Shown here piece by piece: positions 10,408 through 23,590 of a DNA stretch of 64,000 bases; position 1 is the stretch's first letter; each line of letters begins with the position of its first letter. Origin of the DNA: Takifugu bimaculatus (lineage: Eukaryota; Chordata; Actinopteri; Tetraodontiformes; Tetraodontidae). Under the pieces are notes generated by a model. It ran no database searches and had not been told where the DNA came from. It worked only from the letters and a program-made list of their open reading frames with translations. The stretch is taken from positions 2,908,255 through 2,972,254 of the forward strand of contig CP034986.1 of the NCBI GenBank assembly GCA_004026145.2, written 5' to 3'. The position numbers and the translations under genes are program-made.

Positions 10408-13400
10408 TCATGGAAAGGGGTCGTCAGGTGTGTAGTTGAAACTGGCATCTAAGAAGATGACCAAGGTGCCCAGGGTGGTGATGATGACAAACAACCAGAG
10501 GAAAAGACGGTCCACCACAAGGGCGATGAACTGCCAGTCTCCTGTCATCTGGGGGGGGGGGGTACAAAAAAAGCAATGAGTCAGCATTCTGCCTGTGTAT
10601 CTCTGCAGCGCCGCCGTTGTGCCCTTTCTCACCGAGTCATCCGTGTCCTGTTTCTTCAGCTGCTCTGCCATGTATGTCACGGCTTCAATGGCGGACTTCA
10701 GGTTGGGAGGGAGGATCAGGCAGAAGCTGTCGGAGTGGGCAAGCCGCTGCAGCTGTACCGTGCTCTCACACCTAAAATCAAACGTTGAGAAAATGCATTA
10801 CAGTAAACACAACGAAGAGTTCACCCTGTGCGGAAGGGCATGGTCCAGGTGTGACCTCCCTTTGTCACTTTGGATGCACAGAAAAGGTGTGGTTCCAACA
10901 GAGAATAGAATCAGAGATTACTGCGCAGCCACTGTGTGATATTGGGGAATGAGACTCTAGGATCTAGACCAACGGTGCTCAATATATCGATCGCGATCTA
11001 GAATGCCAAAGTAGATCGCGTGGCAATAAAAAAAAATAGACATCAGGCCGTCATCCATCCTGTCACTTGATTGATATACAGGGCAGCCAGTCAGATGACA
11101 TCTACATTTTTTTGACACTGTGCATGCACAAACAAAGTCTCTAAGTGCAGCAAAGCTAATAAGCTAGTCAGTTTTTTCCAACTAATTTGTTGCTTTTGTT
11201 TTGTTCTATTAAACTTAAGAAGGTATAAAAATGAGTGGGGGAGCTGGACCAATTAAGTAAGAGTAAAACTTTTATACAAAATGAGAGGAGGACTTTTTTT
11301 CTCCACGATGACATTTTCAAAGTGCATTTGTCTCGTCTGACAGTTGACTATTGCAATACCAAATATGGGAAATGTGCAGTGGCGTTGTTGGACTGAGAAT
11401 ACGACACTGATTTCCCGCTGAAAAGTGAGCTGAGAAAGAGAAAGAGATTATGGTCCCAGTTTTTGGGACAGCAGTCATTTATCACAGTGTGTTGTGCAAC
11501 ATATGTGGTTATGCAACGTACAAATTACAACGTACAATATACAACGTAAAAATGGCAAAAATCTTCAATATATTTCTGAATAAATATAATAGGTTGATCA
11601 TTTGGACTTAGTCATTTCATAAGTAGCTTGCATGCTGACAAAGTGTGAGCACCCCTGATCTAGACCCTTTCCCCGATAGGCCCTAGATTCTTGGGCCTCT
11701 GCCTGCGGGGCCTGGCCAATGACAGAGGTACACTTGGCAAATGTATTCACCTGTAGAGTTAGAACCCCTTAATAGCCCCTTTTGGAATGCAGGAACTATT
11801 TACCCGGGGTTATGAAAAATCTTGTTGCATATCCACCGAAATTTTAAAAAACAAAAACAAACTTTAGTTAAAAAAAGCTTACCTCAAACCCAAACAGTCC
11901 CTGATTTGAACACATTTTCCAAAACTTTCAGGTGCAGTGGAAACTTACACTACCCAGATTATCAGAAAAAAAATCCTGGAATTATTGATGGGAAAGCAGC
12001 TAATGTGAAGACATAGACATCGCAACTCTGGCTTTCTCAAAGAAACGCATCACATTGGAGAGACCGCTTCAGTTCTGAACTGGATAGGTCTCTGAGTAGA
12101 ATGTAATGGATTGAAAGACCATCAATCTCAAAGAGAGCATGCATAATGTAGCGTAGCATAGCATAGCCCAACAAAGCACACCACTTATGATGCAGGGTTA
12201 GGGTTCTCTGGTAATTTGGTAGCCTTATCCAACCTTATCCATTTGGCACATTATCCAACTGGATATGCTTTTTAATAACTCTAATGTCGGTGCACTGCCA
12301 TTATGGACTTAAAGAAGACTCCAGTCCTTATTTAAAGATTTTTCTTGACCTCTATGAGAACCTCAGGCATGTAGCAACACCCTTCACACAAATGCTCAGA
12401 ATGATGTTATGTGTGTCACAAGTCAGCGGTGTGGCATTGTTCACCCCTGCTGTACACACGGCGACTGACATTGGCTTTCAGTTGTAAGACGCTGTGCATA
12501 GTCCTTGTGTGCCCTTCAGCCTCTGGTTCAGCTCCTAAGGACACTGAGTGACAACGGCAACGCAGTTCTGACACCGAGGTGACATTGACACAGCGCCGGG
12601 TCAATGTTTATGAGGTGGCACAATCCCTGACCCTGTCATTTTCCCCCTTTCACAGCTGCTTCGTCCAACCAATGCAGGAGCAGCGCCTTCAAGGCCGCAT
12701 TCTCCCAATGCCATCAGGCTTCAGAGAGTTAAACTTATTAAATTATTTTTAAATCCATTGAAGGAATTAAAATCAATGCAAAAATATTACACCAAAGATA
12801 ATCTGAATTATCTTCACTGGTTTTATATAACAGAGAGGATGAGGCCCAGTTTTATATTCAAATTCTGTCATTACATGGCAGGTCTCTTGTGTCTGCTAAT
12901 AATAACACAGGGAGAAATGAACATTTGAACAGGGTGTTAACTGGTTGCTGCAAAATTGACCAACTTGTTCTGCCCTGTGTTTTCCTTCACTTTGTCATTT
13001 ATTTTTTTTAAAGTGTCTAAATTCAATTAATCCTAATAGGGATTGTTTTGTTACTATAAAATAGTAACATTATGTTACAATTTGCACAAATTTGCCATGA
13101 TGAGATAAGCTATTATTTGAAACCCATCAAATGAATTTAATTTTCTGCTGAAAAACCCAATGTAGTTTCAAATTTCACCATCACAGACTTGAATATAAGT
13201 CCCAGATCTTTAGAATCAAAACAGAAACTTTATTTTGTAACTAGTTTTCAAACTCAGCACACACTGAATAATTTGTGAGGACTAATTTAGCAATGGAATT
13301 TGAGCGGAATTTCCATATTGGCCTCAAATTCCATCTGCCTTTGCTAAATTAGTGCTCGGAAATTGGACAAAAGTGGCTTTGTTAGAAGGTCTGAGGTGTA

Positions 13401-16400
13401 TTTGACAGAATCCTCTCCAAAAACTGTCAGGGCTAAAAAATGTAAATATTAAAGTTGTTCAATGTTTACGAACAAAAATCTTTGAGTGATGGGAAAGCCA
13501 ACGACTCCTGAGTCTTTATTCTCCGTGAACTGGGAAGTGGAATGATAAAACAACCCTTAAGATTTAAAAAATCCTGTCTGTGTACCCCGCTTAAGCAAGG
13601 CTGTAATTAGTGTGGAGACAGGAAAAGGAGGAGGAGGTAGTTCATTATCATCTGAGTCGAAGATTGAAAGAAACAAAGAAATCAGGTGATTGTCCAGTCA
13701 TATTGCATCATCCATACATTGCTACACTGGTATAATATTATCACGTTCAACTAAAATTGAATAATGCTGTCATGAAAAATATGTCGTAACATGCCAATTA
13801 GACTATCACTGTAACATTTCTACTGAAGGTGTCTGGTTCGACTCCACCTGTCAGATTGTCTTCTAGCACATGCAATCAATGTACAGAATGTCATGCAACG
13901 TATATGGGCTGTACATTGTGCGTGATGGCAATAATATGCAGGAGCTCTGGCATGAAGGGGAGGTAGGAGATGCAGTGCAAGTTATCGAACTTGCGGGGCA
14001 GGCCACAGTGTAACAACAGATGGTCTACAGGACAATACATAAGAGGTCCAATGTGTGTGTTCTCATATTTGCTGCATATTTAGTACTCATCCTATCAGCA
14101 ACATGAGGCCTGAGAACATTTTGGGTGGTCTTCAGAACATTGGGGGGTTAAGACATGGTTGTGGTTGCTTTTTGGGTATAGGTCAGGGTCAGGGTTAGGG
14201 TTAGGGTATTTGGCATGGTTATGGTTAGGGTATGGGGCTGGGGTCCTGATTGTGTCAGTGGAAGTCCTTACAAAGGTTGGTCATCCACATTCTGCATCCC
14301 ACTCACATTCCATGGCCTGTTTAGGCCTGAAGGTCTATTGTGTCACACAGGCACCCTAACATGTGCACATGTTTGGAGTGGTAACTATAAACATTCAGTG
14401 TATTTGCTGGGCATGGGTAGAAGCTTCCTATACAGCCAATACTGCTGGACTAATGGTGCTATACTGATGATTTTATAATTATATTTTATATTTTTTTCAT
14501 TTGCACTAATTTTTATGAGAACATTCATGCCTTGTTTTTATTTGACAACTTGGTGAACGTCAATCAAATATAATAAGAGTTCTAGTTAAAGATTTTGAAA
14601 TCCAGGATTCCGGGTGTCATGGATGACATGCCCCCACAGAGACTATTAGGCACAGTTCACTAGAGGAACTGCCCGGAATTCCCAGGAAGCAAGACAAAGG
14701 AAATGGGTCAGCTAGACATCGTTCAATCATTTTTTAAATGCCAGGAAAGGGAAGGGAAATGTCAAGATTCTGTTGAAGGATAAAAATGTCTCTTGCCTTT
14801 AGTCCAACCTTTAAAGGCCATATCAGCAGCATGGCGTCACTGTTGTCGACAGTTGAAATATTCTCAAAACAGAAGAGAGACGTCTTGCCACCCCAATGTA
14901 CATGAATGTTTAAAAGAAAAAAAGCTAGCCTTGATAGTGTGTATTCTAAAGTGGGTTGGGCTGACGAGTCTGTAGAAGCTAGCTTTTGCGAACTGACAAC
15001 TGCAAAGTTTAATTCTCTCCAAAGTTGATAGGATTTACCAACATTTATTCCAGATGTTGCATAGTTGCAAATCGTGACCCTTTACCTCCTCTTCCATAAA
15101 ATATAATTTAAGTGTCTCCTTGAGCGATACAGACATTTGTCCTTTTTCATAAGTGGAGGGCGTTTACATGGACATTCTAAACACTGGTATACAGTACATC
15201 ACATGGATGCAAGTGCTGACTCTGTCATTGTGTATCCAGTGCACAGACGAAAGGGTACCTCTCTGAAAATATAGTGATCCATGTTACGGGCTTTGAAATG
15301 TGTGACATTTAGCCTACTGATGATTTAAAACAGGGACGGGCGGAGACAAAGACGCCAATGTGATGGAGTGTGGATAATGGTGCCATCTATCCCTCATCAA
15401 ACTTGACGAAATCCAATCCTCTCTGATCACTCACCAGCGGGCTTCCCTTGCACTCATCCGCCTATCTATTCCCAGGCTCCCCCATCCCACCCCTCCTACG
15501 GGATTACCCCCTAATGCCCAATCTAAACAGAGGCTTTAAGGCTGGCGGCTGAGGACGGGAGTGTTGCAGCTTAACTCTGGTTGAAACTGATGCCTTTGCA
15601 GATGGAATGAGCACCCCCCCCCCAGCACCAGGCTGAATGCAGCGGAGCCGTGGAGCTGTTTACAAAGTCATGGCGAGGACTACTGACAGATTGGTCAGAG
15701 CAAAGTCTTCAGAGCTGGCGTCATTGTGTTTATCCGCAAACACGTGAGGCCGGTCATCTTAATGACCTGCGATGCTAAAATATATACTGGGCTGCTATTC
15801 GAATACCATTGTAGTTTTACCTGTGCAAAAATGGCTACAGACTATTTTTGTAACCTTTTCAAGGTGGTGAAAATAAATATGATACCACAAGGCTTGATGC
15901 CGCTAGTTCGGCCAAAACCAGCATGCTAGTACGTTTTGGTGGTTTTCTGTTTGCCCAGATGGAAATCAAAGTTAATATTTGTATACACATTGTCAACATT
16001 ATTAGAAGTAGTTTTATAAATATTAATAAATATTACTCTTTTTTCTGCTGGTCTAAACAGACTAGAAAACTTAAAAGGACAGTTGCATAGTTTCATAGCA
16101 GAATCGATACAGAGAAAGAAACGTTGCAGCCGAGGACTGCAATATTAATTGCTTTATGTGTTTGGAGAAAAACAAGAGTTCTTAAGCTTTATTCAGTATC
16201 TGGATCATTTAGTTAGATAATATTACTACTTTTTCCAGGGACTTTACCTGCTTCTCCAAGGCATCACCAGATCAGGGTTGATTTTGCGAATGAAATACTC
16301 TCCTCCGGGCTGACGGCCATTAAAGCTTCTTATCGGCTCCTCTTCACTTGTGTCGTCGTGCTCTTCCAGCTTGGGCCTCGTCATGCCAATGTACTTGGGA

Positions 16401-19400
16401 AGGAAGTGAATGAACACCTGCAAAAGCGGGGCAGGGAAATCTGATCCAAATGATGACGGATGACAGTGCGAAACTGGATCAATGTATGACCTCACCTTTC
16501 GAACCCAGTTTGGCATGATATGTGTGCTGGGCGTTCGGTGGTGCAGGTTGAGGACGACGACACTCAGGATGACGGAAAAGGTGACCAAGATCATGGTGAA
16601 CATGACGTAGTTGACGATGATCGGAATGCCCAGAGAAGTCTCAGGGACCTTGTCAGCCAGCAGAAGCATGAAGACAGTCAGAGCGATGAGGACAGAAATG
16701 GAGAGAGTCATCTTTTCTCCTGCAGACGGTTCACAGAACGAATTACGACAGCCGAGCTTAGCGAGTCTAAGCTAAACTGAACAAGTCAACAGACATTACA
16801 CAGTCTTAATAACATATCCAGGCATCATGTGTAGTCCAACATGTCAAAGCATGCTGACCTGCTCCGGGAGGCAGGTAGAAGACAAAAATAGCCAGCACGC
16901 TGGTTAAGATGCAGGGCACGATAATGTTGATGATGTAGAAAAGAGGTTTCCTCTGTATGATTAGGTAGAAGGTAATGTCCTCATACAGGTCTTCCTTGAT
17001 GTTCTTTCTTGAGGGTTTGTGACAGATAGCCCACTCTCCATTTTCTGTGGAACAATGGAGAAGGCCCGGCTTACTTTAATAACATGCACATATTGCGGAG
17101 CAAAGATCTTCATGAATGGGATTCTTTGGTCACAGAAAGTAGTCGCCAACCTGTGAATGCATTCTCATCTATAACAATCTCGTGAACTTCTTTGCCATCA
17201 TCATCTAGGAAGTACTGCAGGTCCACCTCGGAGGCATCATAAGTGTACGAGCGGAACACCATGCTGCAGTTCTGCCAGTCAAATGGAAAGTACGAAACCT
17301 TTGGGAGGAAAAGCGTGATCATTTAAAACACCTTTAAGGAAGATGTACAGTCTTGCAGGTGTGGATGCAGAATAGTTTTTCAGTCTGGAAACTCAGCAGG
17401 TAGTACCTGAATGGAGCAGGAGCTGCGGTAGATGGCTGGAGGAAGCCAGTTGACTGTGCCATCATTGTAAACCAAGACGTTGACGTAGAGAGCCACATCG
17501 AACTGACCATCGTTACTGTTTGGAATATCATAATATCCATGAATTAGAATTTTTGGGATTTATTTATACACAGAGGCACAATGGTGGAGATGTTAGCAGT
17601 GTCGCCTGGAAAGAGGGTCTTGGTTATGAATCCCACGGGGCCAGGGGCTAACCTATGTGGAATTAAAATATGTCTGCATGGGTGCTTTACTGGTACACTG
17701 GCTTCCTCCCACAGTTCTCACAGGTGAATTGGCAATTCAAACCTGACCTTAAGTGTGAATACGATTGTGAAAGATTGTTTAGTTCCATGTGTAACCTGAA
17801 GGCAGCTTGAATAGGCTCCTTACCTGTTTCCTTCACCAATCACTAATATGACAGTCACATGGCCCTACAAGCAAAGCTACGGAAAATAGACTCAGCGAAC
17901 AAGAAATAACTACAATATGTGTGCAAAACGAAAAACCCTTGGGACCTGCTTTACAGAATCCTGTATTTTTGTGCAGTACAAATGGGTTTGCATAGTTCAG
18001 TGTTCAAGCAGATGCACCTGACAGAAATACGTATTAATGATATTTTGAACTTTTGGCAAGTTGTCAAAAGTTCAAAATGTCCTGATACAGCTCAAGCTTG
18101 AGTTGGACACTCACTTGTTTATAAGGTAGATGTCAGGCCGCCACACTTTATTGGGAGGAATCCTTAAGACTGTGATGTTGTCGTATTCCTCTGGTTTCCA
18201 TGACAACCTGTAGTCTGACCATGCCTGTAATTAAAGGCAGCAAAAGGAAAAAGCGCAAGGCACAAAAGAAAAGTCAAATAGTGAAGTCATTACCACGGCT
18301 CCCTGATGCTTCTGCCATTTACATAACAGGCCTAGTTTGTCCCGTCATTTCAACCCCACCGACAGACGCACACTCTCATCCAATGCCACAAACACTCAAG
18401 TTGTCCATAGTTCCTAATTAGCACAGGCAAGGCAAAGACATACAAGAGTGAGTCAGTGAATGAGGAGGATAGGGCGATGAAATCTTTTTTTTTGCTTATA
18501 GGAAGTGACAAGTCCATTTCAGGGCAGAGCGAGCAGACAGAAGAGAGATGGGAGACGGGAGCGGGAGCAACGGAGCGAGGCCGGGAAACGGCCTGTTGTC
18601 AGGCCGTACCAGATTCATGAAAACGTTGGTTGTCATTTCTTCATTCTTCTCATTCTGTTGAGAGACAGATGGGGAGATATGATGCCACAGTGGCAGCCCA
18701 ATAGTGACTAAGTGTGCCCCACCCAAAACATGATTGTTGTTGTGTATGTTTATACCTACCAGGCTGACGAGTTGGGACAGGGTCATCCCCACTCGGACCA
18801 TCACCTTCTCCTCCCAGTAACGAGCAGGCCTGACCTTCATGTTGTAGTTATGAAAGATCTTTTGGTGGAGCCTCCGTTCTATTTCTGAGGCTCCTGGATA
18901 TGAAGATGCAAATAAAAAGAAACAACAAGGATAACAAGGGATAAATTGCATTTAGGGAGTTTCGATATTGGCTTTTTTTACCGACAACTGATGTATCGAT
19001 AAAATTGTACATCGCATCCCCTATAGTTTGACATTTTGTGTGAGAAGAGAAGTAGCTAATAAGTTTGATGTATAATATGTGCATGTTTTGTCATGAAAAG
19101 TCTAAAAACTGACACCAATAATTTCTGATAGTTCAACTGAACATCAGCATCAGCCAACAATACCAGTAGGCCAATTATATCGGACACATTTATCGTTATT
19201 TTATAACATTTTTTCAACATTAGCTTTTGATACAAGATGCTTCCATTTACAGAACCCTATAGCGGAGAAATGCAAGAACACCCCGAGTGCCTCTGATCTT
19301 GTCTCCTCTCTGACCTCCTGCCACATAGACTCAACCAGTTTTCAAAATAACCCAGTCAAAAGACTTGGCTTTTCTCCTTGTCCTTTACCCAGCTGGACAT

Positions 19401-20688
19401 CAGTAGAAGAAAGCCTAGACTGACCAAAAAGCCACCTGATAGCATGTCCTGATAACAATAAAGTCATAACCGAACGAATAATGAATACTTTCTGTGTCAC
19501 TGTCCATCTCTTTTTTACATTTCGCCCCCATATTTTTGGAATACTTTAACTTATAACGGGTTGTGGAACAATTAATGCCACACAAACAGCCTCTGATTTA
19601 TTGAGGGAGATCAAAACCTAAAGTGAAAAGACACAGCCTGCGTGTGGGACCAAAGCAGGGCTTAAATACATCAACAGTACAAGCAGAACCAGAACACCTG
19701 ACACATTCCAGTGACAACCAGACCACCGCATGTTTGCTCTTAGTGGTTTAGCTGGGCCCACAGTTGGTTCAGTTCTCAATGAGATGACCAACCTAAAAAT
19801 ACACTGTGTTTGTGTATGCATTCCATGGGTGCAGTGGCTCTTTACTCGTTCATGAATGATGTATTTTGCCATAGGAAATACTGCGCATTATCACACTGTT
19901 GCTCTAAAAATAAAACACTGGTATAAACAAGCGGGCCAGGAATTTAGATTTAAAATTTTCTATATGGCTATTTACTTCAAATATATCCAGATACTCAAGC
20001 AAAAAATGTTGCATGAAAGGACAAACAGGACGTGTGAAATAAGCAGAAGTCAGTGGGGGGAGGCAGGTGTGGTACGATGGTTAGCAAAGGTGACTGAGCT
20101 AATGTAATTGATATGCTGTGAGGGAGTGGGATCAAAGGGATGGCTGAGATACCAGCCTCATGAGAGACAAAAATAGGCTCTGATTAACAAACAATGCGTG
20201 TTCACGTGAATCGTTACAGAGGAAGACAGTTTTTGGTAGAGTTTGGTTTTTCCACTGGGATGATCCCTCTTGTGAGTCACCTGTTTTTTGGTCTTAAAAA
20301 ACTTTCAAAATTTGGATGTTTTTTTTTTTTACATGCTCACATGGAACTTGATTGAACTGGCCCTACATGCTGATAAAACTTAAAATGTTCAAAATTTTAG
20401 AACTACAGGTGGAGTTGAGGCTGGTTTTTAAATGGAAACAAAGAAAGCTGTTTACCAACTATGCTGTGAGGTTTGAGGTCAATGTCAGAAAACTTTCAAT
20501 CCTACTTTTTGTCTACTCAACCTCCTTCTGCTGCTCTCCCTTCTTGGTTTAATCATGAATACAATAATAAATGCTAACCGTCTAGCACAGATTGAGCAAG
20601 TATTCTATGAAAAGCACTTACCAGTAAAGGTGAGACAAAGACAGCTGCATGCGATGAGAAATACATTCATCCTAGAAGGAATGTCCAT
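10408..20688 (-). CDS. chrnb1l: Muscle-type nicotinic acetylcholine receptor beta-1-like subunit, complete, 11 exons
   Basis: Exons on the minus strand: 20622-20688, 18760-18893, 18610-18654, 18115-18224, 17407-17515, 17151-17298, 16859-17044, 16496-16719, 16248-16417, 10633-10771, 10408-10548. All junctions are GT-AG and phases close, giving 490 residues. Exon 1 encodes a signal peptide; a second ATG at 20670 would shorten it by six residues. The ligand-binding domain has the Cys loop C152-C166 (FPFDWQNC, with an NCS glycosylation sequon). Four membrane segments follow: M1 (FYLIIQRKPLFY start), M2 after GEKM at 267-270, M3, and M4 near the end. The protein ends LDASFNYTPDDPFP, like mammalian beta-1. 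The loop keeps EYFIRK, around a tyrosine known to be phosphorylated in beta-1. There is no vicinal cysteine pair, so it is a non-alpha subunit. M2 (GEKMTLSISVLIALTVF) departs more from human beta-1 than the neighbour does, so I use the paralogue name, with caution. The last acceptor uses a pure run of 12 C. Confidence 0.9.
10970..11657. mobile_element. Non-autonomous hAT-type DNA transposon with intact ends
   Basis: The element is bounded by imperfect 12-bp terminal inverted repeats (CAACGGTGCTCA at the left, CAGGGGTGCTCA at the right when reversed; 10 of 12 match). It is flanked by the exact 8-bp direct repeat ATCTAGAC at 10962-10969 and 11658-11665, as expected for hAT insertion. Inside, 11232-11400 encodes broken fragments resembling the start of ZBED/GTF2IRD2-like hAT transposases (MSGGAGPIK, then KCICLV/TVAIPKKGN-like pieces), with frameshifts. 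It is about 690 bp long, in intron 9 of the receptor gene, and is not coding now. Confidence 0.85.
11680..14070. other. Intron 9 of chrnb1l, no further gene seen
   Basis: AT-rich intron sequence. It contains a short run 'gtagcgtagcatagcatagc' at about 12150. No splice-bounded coding segment or recognisable repeat could be supported elsewhere. Confidence 0.35.
14080..14440 (-). repeat. Teleost repeat with telomere-like ttaggg run
   Basis: The plus strand carries 'gggtcagggtcagggttagggttagggta' at 14180-14210, then 'ttatggttagggtatggggctggggtcc' and 'cagtggaagtccttacaaagg'. Read on the minus strand, this is the known fish pattern 'ccccacaaag/ggggac ... ccctaaccctaa'. Related copies are at 46930-47130 and 51310-51530. 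It is part of a dispersed repeat, not a telomere. Confidence 0.6.
14441..16247. other. Rest of chrnb1l intron 9
   Basis: No gene or named repeat is supported. A C9 run lies at about 15615-15623. Segment 15420-15680 is relatively GC-rich. Confidence 0.3.
17690..17835. repeat. Teleost interspersed repeat in chrnb1l intron 4
   Basis: The segment 'cttcctcccacagttctcacaggtgaattggcaattc ... aagtgtgaatacgattgtgaaagattgtttag ... gaataggctcc' follows the familiar fish repeat body (sentence-like order: cctcccacag, aattgg, gtgtgaat, tggttg, ataggctcc). It is truncated at both ends. Confidence 0.55.
18894..20621. other. Intron 1 of chrnb1l, with repeat fragments
   Basis: Segment 18960-19230 has alternating 'tatcg/atcgg' motifs reminiscent of a dispersed DNA element. 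Segment 19300-19460 carries 'cctttacccagctggacatcag', also found at 27165 ('cctttacccagccgggcatcag'), so it is a copy of the same repeat family. No coding segment was found. Confidence 0.4.
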
Positions 20689-23374
20689 TCTTGTTTGTCC
20701 GATTATGACCTTGATGGCATCCTACACCTTGGTGCACCAATTAAAGACCATCCAATATTCACGGACCCCTCTGCACGATTACCTCAGGCCTCAGTGGCAC
20801 AACTTCAGATGTCTATGTAACTCCTTTATAGAAACACCTTGGTTATAATAACAGCTCTCTAGTCTATCTTCAGCGCCACTTGTCTGAGGGTTCCCCCTGT
20901 GAAATCTTTGTGGCTCTTTTAAGGCTACCAGGGTCTGGTTGTATGGGGTGCTCGAATACTGGGAGTGACGAGAGGGCGGAATGCCTTTGTACCAGCAAGC
21001 CTTTGGGGCAGGCACCTGTTGGCGCTCACCAGCCTGAGGTTATCACTGCGGGTGTTGTGGAGGAAGTGGAAGAGGGAGTGGGGCTGAAAGAGGGGGAGGG
21101 GAGGTTACAGGGATGGGGAATAGGCTGTGGGTCATGACAATTGAGATATTTTTGGGTGGGTATGAATGACGCGGCCTTTCACCTTGGATGGCTGATTTCG
21201 TTTGAGGCAGAAGTGGGTGAGGGATACCATCTCCTCCTCGTTTTTTATTCTGTAGTTTATTTTCTTTGACAAATTTTTGAATAGTTATTATTTAATATTA
21301 TTCATTGATTTATATTTATTGATTTACTGCATTTAGACTGCTGTAAAGAGTGTGTAGTGTCCTTAAGAGTAGGAAGAACACATTTAGATTAGGATTATTC
21401 ATTGACTCATTGACTCATTTGGAACCTTCACTTTCTTGCATCAGATTTTTTTCCATCATATCCTATGAAGAATGACTGATTTCTACTAAGAATTATGAAA
21501 TATAACCCTGAAAAACCAACTTAAAAAAAACATCTTCATCAAATGAAAGCCACTATCAGCATTGTTTGAGCCTTTCCCACCTTCTGCAAAACATTTCATG
21601 CAAAATCACCCACAAATCACCTTAAAGGACACATCATGATAACATAAAGAGTTTAACTAAGGAGGTGACAGTGGCTATGACAATGTCCTACAGAACTGAC
21701 AGCGATGCATACTGAAGTTAGGCACAGTTTACTGACTGGACATGCATTAATAATGCATAAGCAAACTCTATATTTAAGTATATTTTACTCATCTTTCAAA
21801 ATTGGTAGAAACAAAACATTTAAAAAAAAAAATCTGCTAATTATATAATAATCACATATGATATTACACAACCGGACAAAGCTGGCATTTGTGTGGGAAT
21901 ACAAAAACAGGCAGGAAAAAATAAAAATCTGTTCAGAATGTGGAGGATGAATCCGGGCCCACAGTGATGTTGTTGGAAGTACCCCAAATTAGCCTCCAAT
22001 ACAAGTGAGATTGTTGCTATAGAAAGTAAAAATATTATTAGTAAATGTACTTAGGAATCGAAAGTCTTAAGTAAAGTTAGTAAATAGCTCTCTCCAAAAT
22101 GTGGTGGAGCAGAAGTAGCAATAAAGGACAAATAAACTCCTACTCTTTTTTTTCAGTCTTCCAAGGACTCGAAAGTTAAACAGTGATCCAAGATAAGAAA
22201 ACACCGCCTATCACCTACGCTTGTTCTTTCTATTACTTTGTTTCCACGACGCCGTTTCTCCCACTGGCCGGGGTTTCCTGAGCAAAAACGCAAACAGGCC
22301 ATAAATCAGCCTTTACATTGAGGGATGAGAGAGAAAATGTTTCCCGTGAGCTGCTGCTGCAGACATAAATCAGTTTTAAAGGTCTGAGTATACCTCTGTG
22401 TACTGCTGAACAGCCTCCCCAGTGCTACAGTTTGATACAAGGTCAAAGAGTTGGATAATGAGCACAGAGATTAAATGAGGCCTCATCCTAACTCCAATTT
22501 TGAAGCACCGTTACCACAATCTAAAAAAGCCCATGGTGTGTTCGACCAAAGAAATATGAGGGAAGCCCATGCAGGGCTTATGCAGGACCAGTGGGTGCCT
22601 TTGATATTCAACATATCAGATCTTTATTTTAAAAAGAAATCCCCCCACCCCCCAAAAAAAACTTTTACAAGGGCAGCCATGTGTTTGCCCCACGCAAATT
22701 AAAGAGAATGTCATGCATGCGTGAGCGGGGCCTGATGAAAGCTGCATATTAAAAGGCAGCAGGTCTCTGGAATAATAAGAATTCCACTGGGCCGCAGCAG
22801 CAGCCGGTGCACGGGGGTTGGCATGCACTCCTGTTTAAGAATATCCTGCGCACACATAAAGCATAGCTGGAAATACAAAGGGGATTAATGGCATGCAGAA
22901 AAGTCAGCAAAGCACGAAGATGCCCTGGTCCGTTCTGATGCGGTGGAAGTGAGAAGCGCACAGCTGGTCACGGTGTTTATGTGTGAACACGGTTTATGAA
23001 TATCCGATATTAGACCCAAAGACTTTTTGAGGATAACATATCCCAAAAACAGTGGAAGCAACAACCACTAGGTAGATTTATGTATTTATTCTATACACAA
23101 TAATTGGTACAATTACATTTCTTTGTAAAGTGTAGTTCATGCAAATATTAACATCTATTGTTTTGCTAATTTTTAATCCTTGTTTTGTTAGCCTTGCTTG
23201 GCTTATTATGTGCACTTAATCTAATTAATCTATGGGTTATCAGCTGATGCACATTGATTTTATCCAAAGCTTTCTGCATTTAGGACTATCCTGGGGAAAT
23301 AAAAAAAGATGGATGTTCCACTCAGCAGTATGATTAAGGAGGGAGGGATGGTGTGATGATGTCATCCCAGTAGC
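20689..23374. other. Intergenic DNA between the two beta-1 genes
   Basis: This holds the promoter of the downstream gene and the 3' end of the upstream one. No exon was supported. 21040-21130 is a purine-rich GA tract, and 22490-22700 contains open frames without recognisable content. No core promoter element could be assigned. Confidence 0.35.
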
Positions 23375-23590
23375 GATGCAGTTCAATTTATCTTTATTTA
23401 TACAGGATCTCTTACAGTTAAAAATTGTCTCTAGGTTTTTCAGTTAAACCCGGAGCCTGACCCTCCAAACTAGCAACAACAGCAAGAAAAACTGCCTTTT
23501 AACAGTAAGAAACCTTCAGTAGGACCAAACTCACATGGAGGGACCCCACTGCTGATGACTGGCTGGTGAGAGGTAGAGGAAAAGGGGTGA
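23375..23590 (+). repeat. Teleost interspersed repeat ('aactgccttttaacagtaagaaacc' type)
   Basis: The segment 'ttcaatttatctttatttatacagg ... gcaacaacagcaagaaaaactgccttttaac ... aaccttcagtaggacc' is the plus-orientation form of the family found reversed at 7660-7945 and 27120-27290. Confidence 0.6.

Noticed and set aside
14180..14210. Interstitial telomere sequence
   Set aside because: Only two to three imperfect ttaggg units, embedded in a dispersed repeat with two other copies in the window.
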